A stretch of DNA of 16,366 nt from positions 1-16,366 of the forward strand of contig CAXQZM010000052.1 of NCBI GenBank assembly GCA_964228455.1, written 5' to 3'. A program made the position numbers and the translations under genes. Positions 1 to 7,014 of the stretch are shown in pieces. This stretch comes from CAXQZM01 sp964228455 (GTDB lineage: Bacteria > Pseudomonadota > Alphaproteobacteria > UBA7985). Within the stretch, counting starts at the first letter, position 1. Each line of letters starts with the position of its first letter. A model generated the notes under the pieces. It ran no database searches. It had not been told where the DNA came from and saw nothing but the letters and a program-made list of their open reading frames with translations.

Positions 1-19
1 CAGCCAGATTAGTTTTAAA

Positions 20-1306
20 TTAGAGCTCTGGGTATATCGGGAAGTTCGAGCATAACTCCAAGACTTCAGCTCTAACTTTGTTCTCTACATGGGTATTGGC
101 TTCCGGGCCATTTGAGGCGAGTCCGTCAACAACTTCAACAATCCAGTCAGCAATTTGACGGAATTCTACCTCTTTAAAGCCGCGTGTTGTTCCTGCTGGA
201 GATCCAAGGCGAATACCGCTCGTTATCATTGGTTTCTCAGTATCAAATGGGATCCCGTTCTTGTTACATGTTATGTGAGCTCTGCCTAGGGCTTTCTCTG
301 TCGCATTGCCTTTCACCCCTTTTGGCCGCAGATCAACGAGAAGCACATGCGTGTCTGTTCCACCGGTTACCAGGGCAAGTCCACCCTTCATTAACTGATC
401 GCCCATCGCCTTCGCATTAGCGATTACCTGTCTACAGTATTGTTTAAATTCTGGCTGAAGGTCCTCTCCAAAAGCAACTGCCTTTGCTGCTATCACGTGC
501 ATCAGAGGCCCGCCCTGTATCCCTGGGAAGATAGCTGAGTTCACTTTTTTGGCGATATCTTCATCATTGGTAAGAATAATTCCACCGCGTGGCCCTCTTA
601 AGGTCTTGTGGGTTGTGGAAGTGGCGACGTGTGCGTGTGGGAACGGACTTGGATGCTCTCCGCCCGCGACAAGACCTGAAAAATGGGCCATATCAACGTG
701 GAGATATGCTCCAACTTTATCAGCAATAGCACGGAATTTGGCAAAATCGATCTGCCGAGGAATTGCAGACCCTCCCGCTATGATAAGCGCTGGCTGGTGC
801 TCTATCGCTAGAGCTTCAACCTGCTCGTAGTCCACCTCTAAGGTGTCTTGGCGCACACCATACTGAACGGCGTTGAACCATTTTCCTGACTGGTTTGGTC
901 TAGCGCCGTGTGTTAGATGCCCCCCTGCATCGAGGGACATTCCTAAGATTGTGTCGCCGGGTTTAATTAGTGCCGTAAAAACCCCCTGGTTTGCTTGGCT
1001 CCCGGAGTTAGGTTGGACATTTGCATAATTGCATCCAAAAAGTTTGCATGCTCTTTCTATTGCAAGGTTCTCGGCAATATCTACGAACTGACAGCCACCA
1101 TAGTATCGCTTACCCGAGTAGCCTTCGGCATACTTATTGGTCATTACTGATCCTTGGGCCTGCATTACCGCGCGAGAAACAATATTCTCCGAGGCAATAA
1201 GTTCAATTTCGTCACGTTGGCGGCCAAGCTCTTGATCCATCGCCGCAGCTACTGCGGGGTCGCGAGATATTAAATCCTGAGTAAAAAACTGACGTAAGTC
1301 TGACAT
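20..1306 (-). CDS. glyA: Serine hydroxymethyltransferase
   Basis: PLP-dependent cytosolic enzyme that interconverts serine plus tetrahydrofolate with glycine plus 5,10-methylene-tetrahydrofolate, the main entry to the one-carbon pool. The 428-residue product has the normal family length. Visible family marks are the N-terminal ELIASEN segment (residues 35-41), the NKYAEGYSGKRYYGG segment (57-71), the substrate/cofactor region HVDMAHFSG (203-211) with Asp205 and His208, and the PLP-lysine motif STTHKTLRGPRGG with Lys234. The start is an ATG with AGGAG at 1314-1318, seven bases upstream. It is the last of three same-strand genes after gloA and gloB, 75 bases beyond gloB, so it may be co-transcribed or have its own promoter. 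A link to dmdA in this window is possible because DmdA loads methyl groups on tetrahydrofolate, but this is inference. Very secure call. Confidence 0.97.
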   Translation of the reverse strand: MSDLRQFFTQDLISRDPAVAAAMDQELGRQRDEIELIASENIVSRAVMQAQGSVMTNKYAEGYSGKRYYGGCQFVDIAENLAIERACKLFGCNYANVQPNSGSQANQGVFTALIKPGDTILGMSLDAGGHLTHGARPNQSGKWFNAVQYGVRQDTLEVDYEQVEALAIEHQPALIIAGGSAIPRQIDFAKFRAIADKVGAYLHVDMAHFSGLVAGGEHPSPFPHAHVATSTTHKTLRGPRGGIILTNDEDIAKKVNSAIFPGIQGGPLMHVIAAKAVAFGEDLQPEFKQYCRQVIANAKAMGDQLMKGGLALVTGGTDTHVLLVDLRPKGVKGNATEKALGRAHITCNKNGIPFDTEKPMITSGIRLGSPAGTTRGFKEVEFRQIADWIVEVVDGLASNGPEANTHVENKVRAEVLELCSNFPIYPEL

Positions 1307-1381
1307 CCAAGGGCTCCTAAATTTTTCGGCGTGTATGGAGATTTAATTACCATACGAATATTTAGGTGGGACTAATATGCG

Positions 1382-2086
1382 TCAAAAGGCGTCTTTGGCA
1401 GCCCTTAAGCGAGTAAACTCTTCTGCCGTTTGTGCACGAAGGAACGGGTTCGTGGCCAGCTCCAAGCCAATGGTGCTTGGTACCGTTGGCTTACCTTCCA
1501 AGCGAAGTTGACGAATAATCTCCCCCCGGTTTTCTATTGTATCGTTATTTGGTTCTTCTGACAAAGCAAAATCTAGGTTTGCCAAGGCGTATTCATGAGC
1601 GCCGTATACTAAAGTTTCATTTGGAAGTGCTGAGAGTTTTTGTAGACTTTTGAACATCATGCCCGGAGTGCCCTCAAATATTCGGCCACAACCCAACGTA
1701 AACAATGTATCGCCGGTAAATACGACCTCTGACGAGGGTATGTAAAAGTTTACCATATCGATTGTGTGCCCGGGTGTCCCAATCACACTGATGTTGGTGC
1801 CTCCGATTTCAAGCATATCCCCATCTTTTACTGTCTGTGTTGTGCCTGGAATGCCCTCTGGGCCGTAGACTTCGCCTAATCCTGAAGCTAGTGAATGGAG
1901 ATGTGATACATGATCTTGATGATGATGGGTAATTAGCACAGCACTAATATCCAGTGCATGGGCTTTTGCGGTCTCAAAGTACGCCCTATCGTCACCAGCA
2001 TCTACTGCGATGCAGCTTTTACCGTCGGGCTGCTCGATTAGAAAGCCGTAGTTGTCATCTCGATAGGGGACAATTATAATTTTCAT
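1382..2086 (-). CDS. gloB: Hydroxyacylglutathione hydrolase (glyoxalase II)
   Basis: Metallo-beta-lactamase-fold thioesterase that hydrolyses S-D-lactoylglutathione to D-lactate and glutathione, the second step of methylglyoxal detoxification. From the ATG start it has 234 residues, slightly shorter than the roughly 250 usual for the family. The binuclear metal site is complete: THHHQDH (His54, His56, Asp58, His59), His107 in TPGHT, Asp126 in GDTLF and His164 in GAHEY. The C-terminal glutathione-binding domain ends with the expected NPFLR...RAAKDAF. A TTG two codons upstream (2090-2092) is possible, but the ATG at 2084-2086 gives a TAATG overlap with the gloA stop, a classic sign of translational coupling. 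Secure call. Confidence 0.95.
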   Translation of the reverse strand: MKIIIVPYRDDNYGFLIEQPDGKSCIAVDAGDDRAYFETAKAHALDISAVLITHHHQDHVSHLHSLASGLGEVYGPEGIPGTTQTVKDGDMLEIGGTNISVIGTPGHTIDMVNFYIPSSEVVFTGDTLFTLGCGRIFEGTPGMMFKSLQKLSALPNETLVYGAHEYALANLDFALSEEPNNDTIENRGEIIRQLRLEGKPTVPSTIGLELATNPFLRAQTAEEFTRLRAAKDAF

Positions 2087-2532
2087 TACCAAAACCCAAT
2101 GTTCTCCATGTTTGTCCAGGGCTCTTGAGCAGGTAAAGCGTCGCCTTCTTGAATTAACTCAATTGAGATGCCTTCTGGAGATTTTAGGAATGCCATTCTC
2201 CCATCGCGGGGTGGGCGGTTTATCGTGATTCCGTGGTTGAGCAGTTTTTGGCAAAACCCATATATGTCCTCAACGTTGTATGCCAAATGTCCCCAGGCAC
2301 GGCCCTCAACTCTGGGCTCTTCTCCGGTGTCCCAGTTGAAGGTAAGCTCTAGTTCGGGTGCGTTGGACGCCTTTGCTGAGTTTAGGTCAAGTGGAGCCGC
2401 TAAAAAAACAAGTGTAAATTTTCCTGCTTGGGACTCGACTCTTCGGGTTTCAATCAGCCCCATTGCGCCAGTCCAAAACTCGAGTGAAGAGGTCAGGTTA
2501 TCAACCCGTATCATTGTATGTCTATATCTCAT
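2086..2532 (-). CDS. gloA: Lactoylglutathione lyase (glyoxalase I)
   Basis: Vicinal-oxygen-chelate-fold metalloenzyme that isomerises the hemithioacetal of methylglyoxal and glutathione to S-D-lactoylglutathione. The 148-residue product has both beta-alpha-beta-beta-beta halves, and the four expected metal ligands can be read: His5 (RYRHTMIRV), Glu62 (LELTFNW), His82 (WGHLAYNVEDI) and Glu125 (GISIELIQ). It appears to be of the short bacterial, GloA-like type. The ATG start is preceded by AGGG seven bases upstream. The stop overlaps the gloB start by one base, so both glyoxalase steps are made from one message. The upstream gap to the DUF4344 gene is 89 bases and holds a perfect TATAAT on the minus strand. 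Secure call. Confidence 0.94.
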   Translation of the reverse strand: MRYRHTMIRVDNLTSSLEFWTGAMGLIETRRVESQAGKFTLVFLAAPLDLNSAKASNAPELELTFNWDTGEEPRVEGRAWGHLAYNVEDIYGFCQKLLNHGITINRPPRDGRMAFLKSPEGISIELIQEGDALPAQEPWTNMENIGFW

Positions 2533-2566
2533 GTCTGGTCCCTAACTTTTCTAAGTGCTTTGGTAA

Positions 2567-2572
2567 ATTATA
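2567..2572 (-). promoter_or_regulatory. Candidate -10 element for gloA-gloB
   Basis: Read on the minus strand this is TATAAT, an exact sigma-70 -10 hexamer, about 34 bases before the gloA ATG. It would give a leader of about 28 bases containing the AGGG ribosome site. I see no good -35 hexamer at the 16-18 base distance, so this is a partial match only. Confidence 0.4.
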
Positions 2573-2608
2573 CTCGGATTTCTCAAATATAAAGCGCCGA
2601 GTTAGACG

Positions 2609-2640
2609 CGTAATGCATGGGTTATGGACGCTGCATTACG
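2609..2640. repeat. 9-bp inverted repeat across the DUF4344 stop codon
   Basis: CGTAATGCA (2609-2617) and TGCATTACG (2632-2640) are perfect inverted copies separated by 14 bases. The hairpin spans the stop codon of the DUF4344 gene (TAA at 2622-2624, minus strand). No U-run follows directly, so it is not a textbook intrinsic terminator; it could end or protect the 3' end of that message. The function is inference. Confidence 0.5.
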
Positions 2641-3521
2641 GCCTTTGACGTATCTTGACCATAGTAGCGAGAGAAAGCGTTCATGAATTCATAACACATA
2701 ATGACATTACCGCTAGTTGGATCAAAATACGCGTTTTCTTCTTCACATGCTTCGAACCGAACTTTGATTGGCGCCGAAATGTCAAACGTACGCGAAAATT
2801 GCTCAGCAAGCATAGCTAATGCGTCTGATTCTTGAGCTAGCGACCACCACCGCTGGTGCTGTTCACGTTCAGGAGTGGAAAATTCAAATATTAATATATT
2901 TTCTACACCGGATGCTTCATCAGCAAGCAGACCAAATTGCCCCAAAGTGTATGACCATCCATCGTATGCAGAGAAGTATAGCAACTTACAACGCTGAAGA
3001 ATCTCCGTTTCAATCGAAAATACCTCGGCAATTTCGTGAAATATTTCTGCGCTACCCCCGTATAGCAAGCACGCTGCATTAAAGTGCCTTTGCAAGTCTA
3101 GAGCATGCTCTCCAAAATAATCATCGGAGACTGGGGCGCCGCGCTCAACTGATGATTTGAGCCAAAAATCAATGAAGGCAAAGCCGTACGATTTTAGGCG
3201 CTTTTGTTCCTCTAAATCTTGATCCGCTGCATGAATTTGGACAATCAGCTCTACCAAAGCAAAATCATCTGCAGCATTTTCTTCTCCCCCTAAAGAAGGG
3301 AGACCACTGTCTGCAATTAGAGCATGAGCTAGCTCATGGTAAAGCATCAGTATCGTGTTGCCAATAACATATGTGTCCAAGTCAATGTCCGAAAATGCTT
3401 CTCGTTGGTCATTAGCAGTCGGGTTCAAAGTCTTCGGGGATTTTTTTTGGGCGTTGGCAAACAAACTAAATCCGAAAAAGATTGTAATGGCCGCTAACGC
3501 GACGACTGCTCTTGTTATCAT
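2622..3521 (-). CDS. Secreted putative metallopeptidase, DUF4344 family
   Basis: Putative zinc metallopeptidase of unknown substrate. Residues 1-24 form a signal peptide: a short basic start, a hydrophobic core, and a likely cut after FANA, so the 299-residue product is probably periplasmic or exported. The zinc signature is YHELAHAL, with HELAH at residues 62-66. It is followed by GGEENAADDFA (78-88), whose Glu81 or Asp85 may supply a further ligand; this spacing is typical of DUF4344 proteins. Two late cysteines (in EACEEE and VIMCYEF) may form a disulfide. The N-terminal ATG has only a weak ribosome site. It is divergent from the DUF2182 gene and on the same strand as gloA, but with a hairpin between. 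The family call is fairly secure; enzymatic activity is inferred from the motif. Confidence 0.8.
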   Translation of the reverse strand: MITRAVVALAAITIFFGFSLFANAQKKSPKTLNPTANDQREAFSDIDLDTYVIGNTILMLYHELAHALIADSGLPSLGGEENAADDFALVELIVQIHAADQDLEEQKRLKSYGFAFIDFWLKSSVERGAPVSDDYFGEHALDLQRHFNAACLLYGGSAEIFHEIAEVFSIETEILQRCKLLYFSAYDGWSYTLGQFGLLADEASGVENILIFEFSTPEREQHQRWWSLAQESDALAMLAEQFSRTFDISAPIKVRFEACEEENAYFDPTSGNVIMCYEFMNAFSRYYGQDTSKAVMQRP

Positions 3522-3571
3522 TTATTTAACTTATCAGATTGAGGTGTTTCAGCAATACGGAGTGAAACTAG

Positions 3572-3600
3572 TTTATATTTGTCGCGCTGGGTGAAGTCAT
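3572..3600 (-). promoter_or_regulatory. Candidate promoter for the DUF4344 gene
   Basis: On the minus strand, ATGACT (3595-3600; four of six matches to TTGACA) is followed after 17 bases by TATAAA (3572-3577; five of six matches to TATAAT). This gives a leader of about 45 bases. It sits in the 127-base divergent region shared with the DUF2182 gene. No equally good plus-strand promoter is visible: the best plus-strand pair, TTGTCG (3579-3584) and TATACG (3600-3605), has a poor 15-base spacing. Confidence 0.45.
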
Positions 3601-3648
3601 ATACGTGTGTAATCTGATCACCTACTTAGAACACGAGGATAAATTAGG

Positions 3649-4446
3649 GTGTCCAGTATGATTCGTAAGAAACCTGCCAATCGCTTTGACTTATCCTCAT
3701 TTGTACGACTGAGTTTTTGGATTTTATTTTTCACTTTTATACTGCTTTCTTGGGCTTGGCTCTTCATCCGTAATGAGGGGAGTGTTGCCATCTCGACAAG
3801 TGCTTTAAGTTCGAACTTTGCGGCAGCTCTCCATACCTCAATTAGTTGGCCCGATCTTGCAGCAATGTGGGCTCTGATGGTTCTTGCAATGATGCTGCCT
3901 ACCTTGTTGCCGATGTTAAGAGCTTTAGGGGATATCGTATTGAATAAACCTCGCGCGAGCTTCGTGCTTTCCAGCTTTATCGGCGGATATGTGATTGTAT
4001 GGCTGTTTTTTTCATTTGCACTCAGCGGGGTGCAAAGAGGTTTAACAGAGTTAAGCCTTGTAGATCCAGGCGGCGCCCTTTTGTCACCTATTGCATCAGT
4101 TTTTTTGCTCCTATTGTCGGGCCTCTATCAGTTTAGTAATCTCAAACAGGCGTGTCTGAAGTCGTGTCAGGTGCCCATGTTCTTTTTCATGTCAAATTGG
4201 CGTGATGGTATTGGAGGGGCTGCACTAATGGGCTTGCGCCATGGGGCCATTTGTGTTGGTTGCTGTTGGGCGCTCATGTTGCTAGGTTTTGTCGGTGGGT
4301 TGATGAATTTGGTCTGGATGGGGATAGCTACAGTGCTTATGGTAGTGGAAAAATGGCCGGCTGTGGGAGCTCTGATGCGGCCTTTGATTGGTCTGGGCTT
4401 AATAGCGCTAGGGATGTCCTATGGAGCTTATTTTTTAGTGCTTTAA
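3649..4446 (+). CDS. DUF2182 metal-binding-type integral membrane protein
   Basis: Inner-membrane protein of unknown function with about seven hydrophobic spans (near residues 22-41, 69-90, 107-126, 143-158, 200-219, 221-235 and 243-263). Family signatures are MWALMVLAMMLPTLLPML (73-90), GLYQFSNLKQACLKSC (158-173) and HGAICVGCCWALM (198-210), followed by GGLMN and VEKWP. The cysteines (169, 173, 202, 205, 206) and His198 lie at membrane faces and are why the family is annotated as predicted metal-binding. The start is GTG because GAGG at 3635-3638 lies ten bases upstream; an ATG three codons further on would be too far away. It leads the plus-strand run and is followed after 21 bases by DUF1326, its usual partner. 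Family secure, role unknown. Confidence 0.88.
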   Translation: MSSMIRKKPANRFDLSSFVRLSFWILFFTFILLSWAWLFIRNEGSVAISTSALSSNFAAALHTSISWPDLAAMWALMVLAMMLPTLLPMLRALGDIVLNKPRASFVLSSFIGGYVIVWLFFSFALSGVQRGLTELSLVDPGGALLSPIASVFLLLLSGLYQFSNLKQACLKSCQVPMFFFMSNWRDGIGGAALMGLRHGAICVGCCWALMLLGFVGGLMNLVWMGIATVLMVVEKWPAVGALMRPLIGLGLIALGMSYGAYFLVL

Positions 4447-4467
4447 ATAAAATTATAGGAGGCCGTT

Positions 4468-5070
4468 ATGGCTTGGCAAATTAAAGGTGAATTAATCCTT
4501 AACTGCAACTGCACAGTTTTTTGTCCATGTGTGGTTTCATTGGGGGATCATCCGCCAACGGAAGGGTACTGCCAAGCATGGTTGGGCGTTCGAATAGATG
4601 AAGGCTCATATGAGGGAATTTCACTTAGCGGTCTAAACATCGCAATGATAATGGATATTCCTGGAAAAATGGCGCGTGGTAACTGGACAGCTGGTTTGTT
4701 TGTTGATGATAGAGCTAATGATGATGCTTACGTATCGCTGGAGAAAATATTTTCGGGTCAAGCTAAGGGTACGACTGGGCTTTTCCGGCTACTTGTCGGT
4801 ACTTTTTTAGGCTCCGAAAGACAGCCAATTTCCTATGCAACAAGTGGGGAAAACCGGCGCTTAACGGTTGGTAAAAAGATTATCGGTGAAGTTGCCCCAA
4901 TCGGGGGCAAAGAGCCTGGAAAAGAAGTAGTAGTAAGCAACACAGAATATTGGATGGGCCCCGATATAACTGTGGCTAGCGCATCTAAAGGCCGCGTTCG
5001 AGCATTTGGGCGTGTTTGGGACTTTGATGGTCGTAGCGCGGAGATCTGTCAGATTAATTGGCGGGGATAA
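4468..5070 (+). CDS. DUF1326 family protein with CxC...CxC motif
   Basis: A 200-residue soluble-looking protein of unknown function. The N-terminus carries NCNCTVFCPC, giving Cys13, Cys15, Cys19 and Cys21, the DUF1326 hallmark and a plausible metal or thiol site. The rest is beta-rich with no signal peptide or membrane span. The start is certain: AGGAGG at 4457-4462 lies five bases before the ATG, the strongest ribosome site in the window. This suggests more translation than for its GTG-started DUF2182 partner. DUF1326 and DUF2182 genes are repeatedly found side by side, so the two likely act together at the membrane, perhaps in metal or thiol handling (inference). It is followed after 33 bases by dmdA. 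Confidence 0.9.
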   Translation: MAWQIKGELILNCNCTVFCPCVVSLGDHPPTEGYCQAWLGVRIDEGSYEGISLSGLNIAMIMDIPGKMARGNWTAGLFVDDRANDDAYVSLEKIFSGQAKGTTGLFRLLVGTFLGSERQPISYATSGENRRLTVGKKIIGEVAPIGGKEPGKEVVVSNTEYWMGPDITVASASKGRVRAFGRVWDFDGRSAEICQINWRG

Positions 5071-5090
5071 TCAGCGTTAAAGTTAACAGC

Positions 5091-5106
5091 GGGAGCTGGT
5101 TTTTTG
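5091..5106 (+). promoter_or_regulatory. Ribosome site fixing the TTG start of dmdA
   Basis: GGGAG at 5091-5095 precedes the TTG at 5104-5106 by eight bases. The first ATG in frame is at 5167. Starting there would remove the conserved SRRVRITPW segment, so the rare TTG start is preferred. Confidence 0.65.
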
Positions 5107-6237
5107 ACGCAGGCATTTATTACTCCTTCTAGACGTGTGCGGATAACCCCTTGGTACAACCAGGTTATGGCAGCAGGGGCAAAAGCCTTCACGGTTTATA
5201 ATCACATGCTCCTCCCGACACAGTTTTTTGGTGCACGCGAAGATTATGACCATCTCTCTGAGCATGTGCAGGTTTGGGATGTCGCATGTGAACGTCAGGT
5301 TCAGTTAAAAGGACCAGACGCATTGGATTTATTGCAGCTAATGACGCCTCGTGACATGGCCCAAATGGCTGATGATCGTTGTTTTTATATCCCGTTAGTG
5401 GATGGAACCGGTCATTTGTTAAATGATCCAGTAGTGATGAAGGTTGGTGAGGATATCTATTGGGTTTCTATCGCCAGTTCAGATGTAGCATTATATGCTA
5501 AAGGGCTTGTTGCCGGTCGAGACATGCGGGTGGAGATAACAGAGCCTGATATCAACCCTTTGGCTATTCAGGGGCCCAAATCTGATGAGCTGATGGTTCG
5601 TGTTTTTGGGGAAGAAGTTCGTTCCATTAAATTTTTCCGGTTCAAATGGTTAGCATATCAGGGTGTAGACTTGCTTGTCGCTCGCACTGGTTTCTCCGGT
5701 CGGGGTGGTTTCGAGATATACGTACCGGGTCCAAGCTATGAAAACGGAGCCTATCCAGTTCTTGCAATCAACCTTTGGGACGAGCTGTTTGATCGGGGTG
5801 AAGATTTGAGTGTTGCACCTGGCTGCCCCAACTGGATTGACTTTATGGAAGCAGGACTACTAAGTTACGGTAATACAATTGATGCTGGGCATACTCCTTT
5901 TGAAGCTGGTCTAGGAAAGTACTGCAATGGAATTGATACTTGCTTAGCTAGTGAAGCGTTATCGAAGGAAGCAGATGAAGGTCCTGCGCGAATGGTTAGA
6001 GGAGTGATTTTTGATTCTGATGATTTCGTACCTAGCGTGCTGAAGGATTGGTCAATTCTTGATAGTACTGGAAAAAAAATAGGCCTATTGTCTGCTGCTT
6101 CTCCGTCACCGCACGTAGGAACTCATATTGGGATGGGGACCATTGAAAAAAGTCATTGGCAGTCCGGCACTTTTGTTTCAGTTGAAACTCCAGAAGGCTT
6201 GCGTACTGCAACTGTAACTGATCTTCCGTTTCGTTAA
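5104..6237 (+). CDS. dmdA: Dimethylsulfoniopropionate (DMSP) demethylase
   Basis: Cytosolic tetrahydrofolate-dependent enzyme that moves one methyl group from DMSP to THF, giving 3-methylmercaptopropionate and 5-methyl-THF. The 377-residue protein belongs to the GcvT/aminomethyltransferase fold family, but the DmdA subgroup is recognisable throughout. It has SRRVRITP (9-16), TVYNHMLLPTQF (30-41), EHVQVWDVACERQVQLKG (53-70), LNDPVVMKV (106-114), AIQGPKS (154-160), APGCPNWID (238-246), LLSYGN (252-257) and the C-terminal VTDLPFR. These match my recollection of Pelagibacter and Ruegeria DmdA rather than glycine-cleavage GcvT; I could not run an alignment. The start is TTG with a GGGAG site. It lies 33 bases after DUF1326 and 46 before an unknown membrane gene. 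It is not beside a complete dmdBCD set. Confidence 0.9.
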   Translation: MTQAFITPSRRVRITPWYNQVMAAGAKAFTVYNHMLLPTQFFGAREDYDHLSEHVQVWDVACERQVQLKGPDALDLLQLMTPRDMAQMADDRCFYIPLVDGTGHLLNDPVVMKVGEDIYWVSIASSDVALYAKGLVAGRDMRVEITEPDINPLAIQGPKSDELMVRVFGEEVRSIKFFRFKWLAYQGVDLLVARTGFSGRGGFEIYVPGPSYENGAYPVLAINLWDELFDRGEDLSVAPGCPNWIDFMEAGLLSYGNTIDAGHTPFEAGLGKYCNGIDTCLASEALSKEADEGPARMVRGVIFDSDDFVPSVLKDWSILDSTGKKIGLLSAASPSPHVGTHIGMGTIEKSHWQSGTFVSVETPEGLRTATVTDLPFR

Positions 6238-6283
6238 TTGCGCGCTCCTATGTCGCGGTGAAAGAACATTGCACTTCGAGTAA

Positions 6284-6970
6284 GTGGAAAATGTGACGCC
6301 AGCAGTTTATATTCAACATGCGGTCCCTCAGCTAAAGAGCCTGAAACCTCTTCGGCAGTTTGCGGACGACATTACACCGTTTTTCGCAGTTGCGGCGTTC
6401 ATGGTTTCTCTTGCCACGCTTTTTGTTGGTTTGCAGGTCGCAATGGGTCCTGAGATTTTAGGGATAATGAGGTGGTATGCGACATATATAAGCGCTTTAG
6501 TGACACTAGGCCCGCCAATGCTTATAGCATTTGTCTTCCAGTGGGCATTTCATCGCTGGCCTTTTGAGCCCATTATTTCGTCGCTTTTTTTAGCAATAGT
6601 CGGATGCTTCTGGCTTATTTTTTTAAGTAGAATGCCGTCTTCTGAAGTGGTTACACCACTTATAAGATCTGGGGTCTCGATGCCAGGTAACTACACGTTA
6701 ATGATGTCGGGTTGGCTTGTATGGTTAGTTGCTCGCGCGCTACTTATACGTTTGAGACCTAGGCCGATAACGCTAAAAATTTGGCGCTGGGCTTGGCATT
6801 TAGCGCTTCTCCCAACTGTCTATCTTGTTGGGGTGCAATCCGCGCAGCTTTTTTATGTGTGGGTTGCAACACCGCAGTGGATAGTAAATTTAACCCCAGC
6901 CGTGGCTCTTTTTGTAACGTGCGTGTTCACAATAATGCACTATTGGGCTCTTCGCACCTCCAAATTCTAG
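6284..6970 (+). CDS. Unrecognised multi-pass membrane protein
   Basis: I do not recognise this 228-residue protein. It has a hydrophilic N-terminus of about 30 residues, then roughly six hydrophobic spans (near 31-52, 64-88, 95-113, 136-154, 170-190 and 198-219). Trp and Arg-rich turns (HRWPFEP, RLRPRP, KIWRWAW) are consistent with membrane borders. No catalytic or transporter motif stands out. The start is uncertain: a TAA lies directly before the GTG at 6284, so the frame cannot extend upstream. GTG 6293 is the only close alternative, and neither has a good ribosome site. The position between dmdA and the acyl-CoA ligase, same strand with 46- and 44-base gaps, suggests a role tied to DMSP or its products, such as transport (inference). 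Confidence 0.7.
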   Translation: MENVTPAVYIQHAVPQLKSLKPLRQFADDITPFFAVAAFMVSLATLFVGLQVAMGPEILGIMRWYATYISALVTLGPPMLIAFVFQWAFHRWPFEPIISSLFLAIVGCFWLIFLSRMPSSEVVTPLIRSGVSMPGNYTLMMSGWLVWLVARALLIRLRPRPITLKIWRWAWHLALLPTVYLVGVQSAQLFYVWVATPQWIVNLTPAVALFVTCVFTIMHYWALRTSKF

Positions 6971-7014
6971 CATTCTCTCGCGCCTCGCGCTAAGGCTTTA
7001 AAAGGGAGATAATT

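Noticed and set aside
3533..3618. 8-bp inverted repeat ATCAGATT / AATCTGAT in the divergent region
   Set aside because: The arms are short and about 70 bases apart; it may be chance. No matching repeat elsewhere was noticed.
6977..6990. Tandem 7-base repeat CTCGCGC before the ligase gene
   Set aside because: Only two copies and no sign of function; consistent with chance or slippage.
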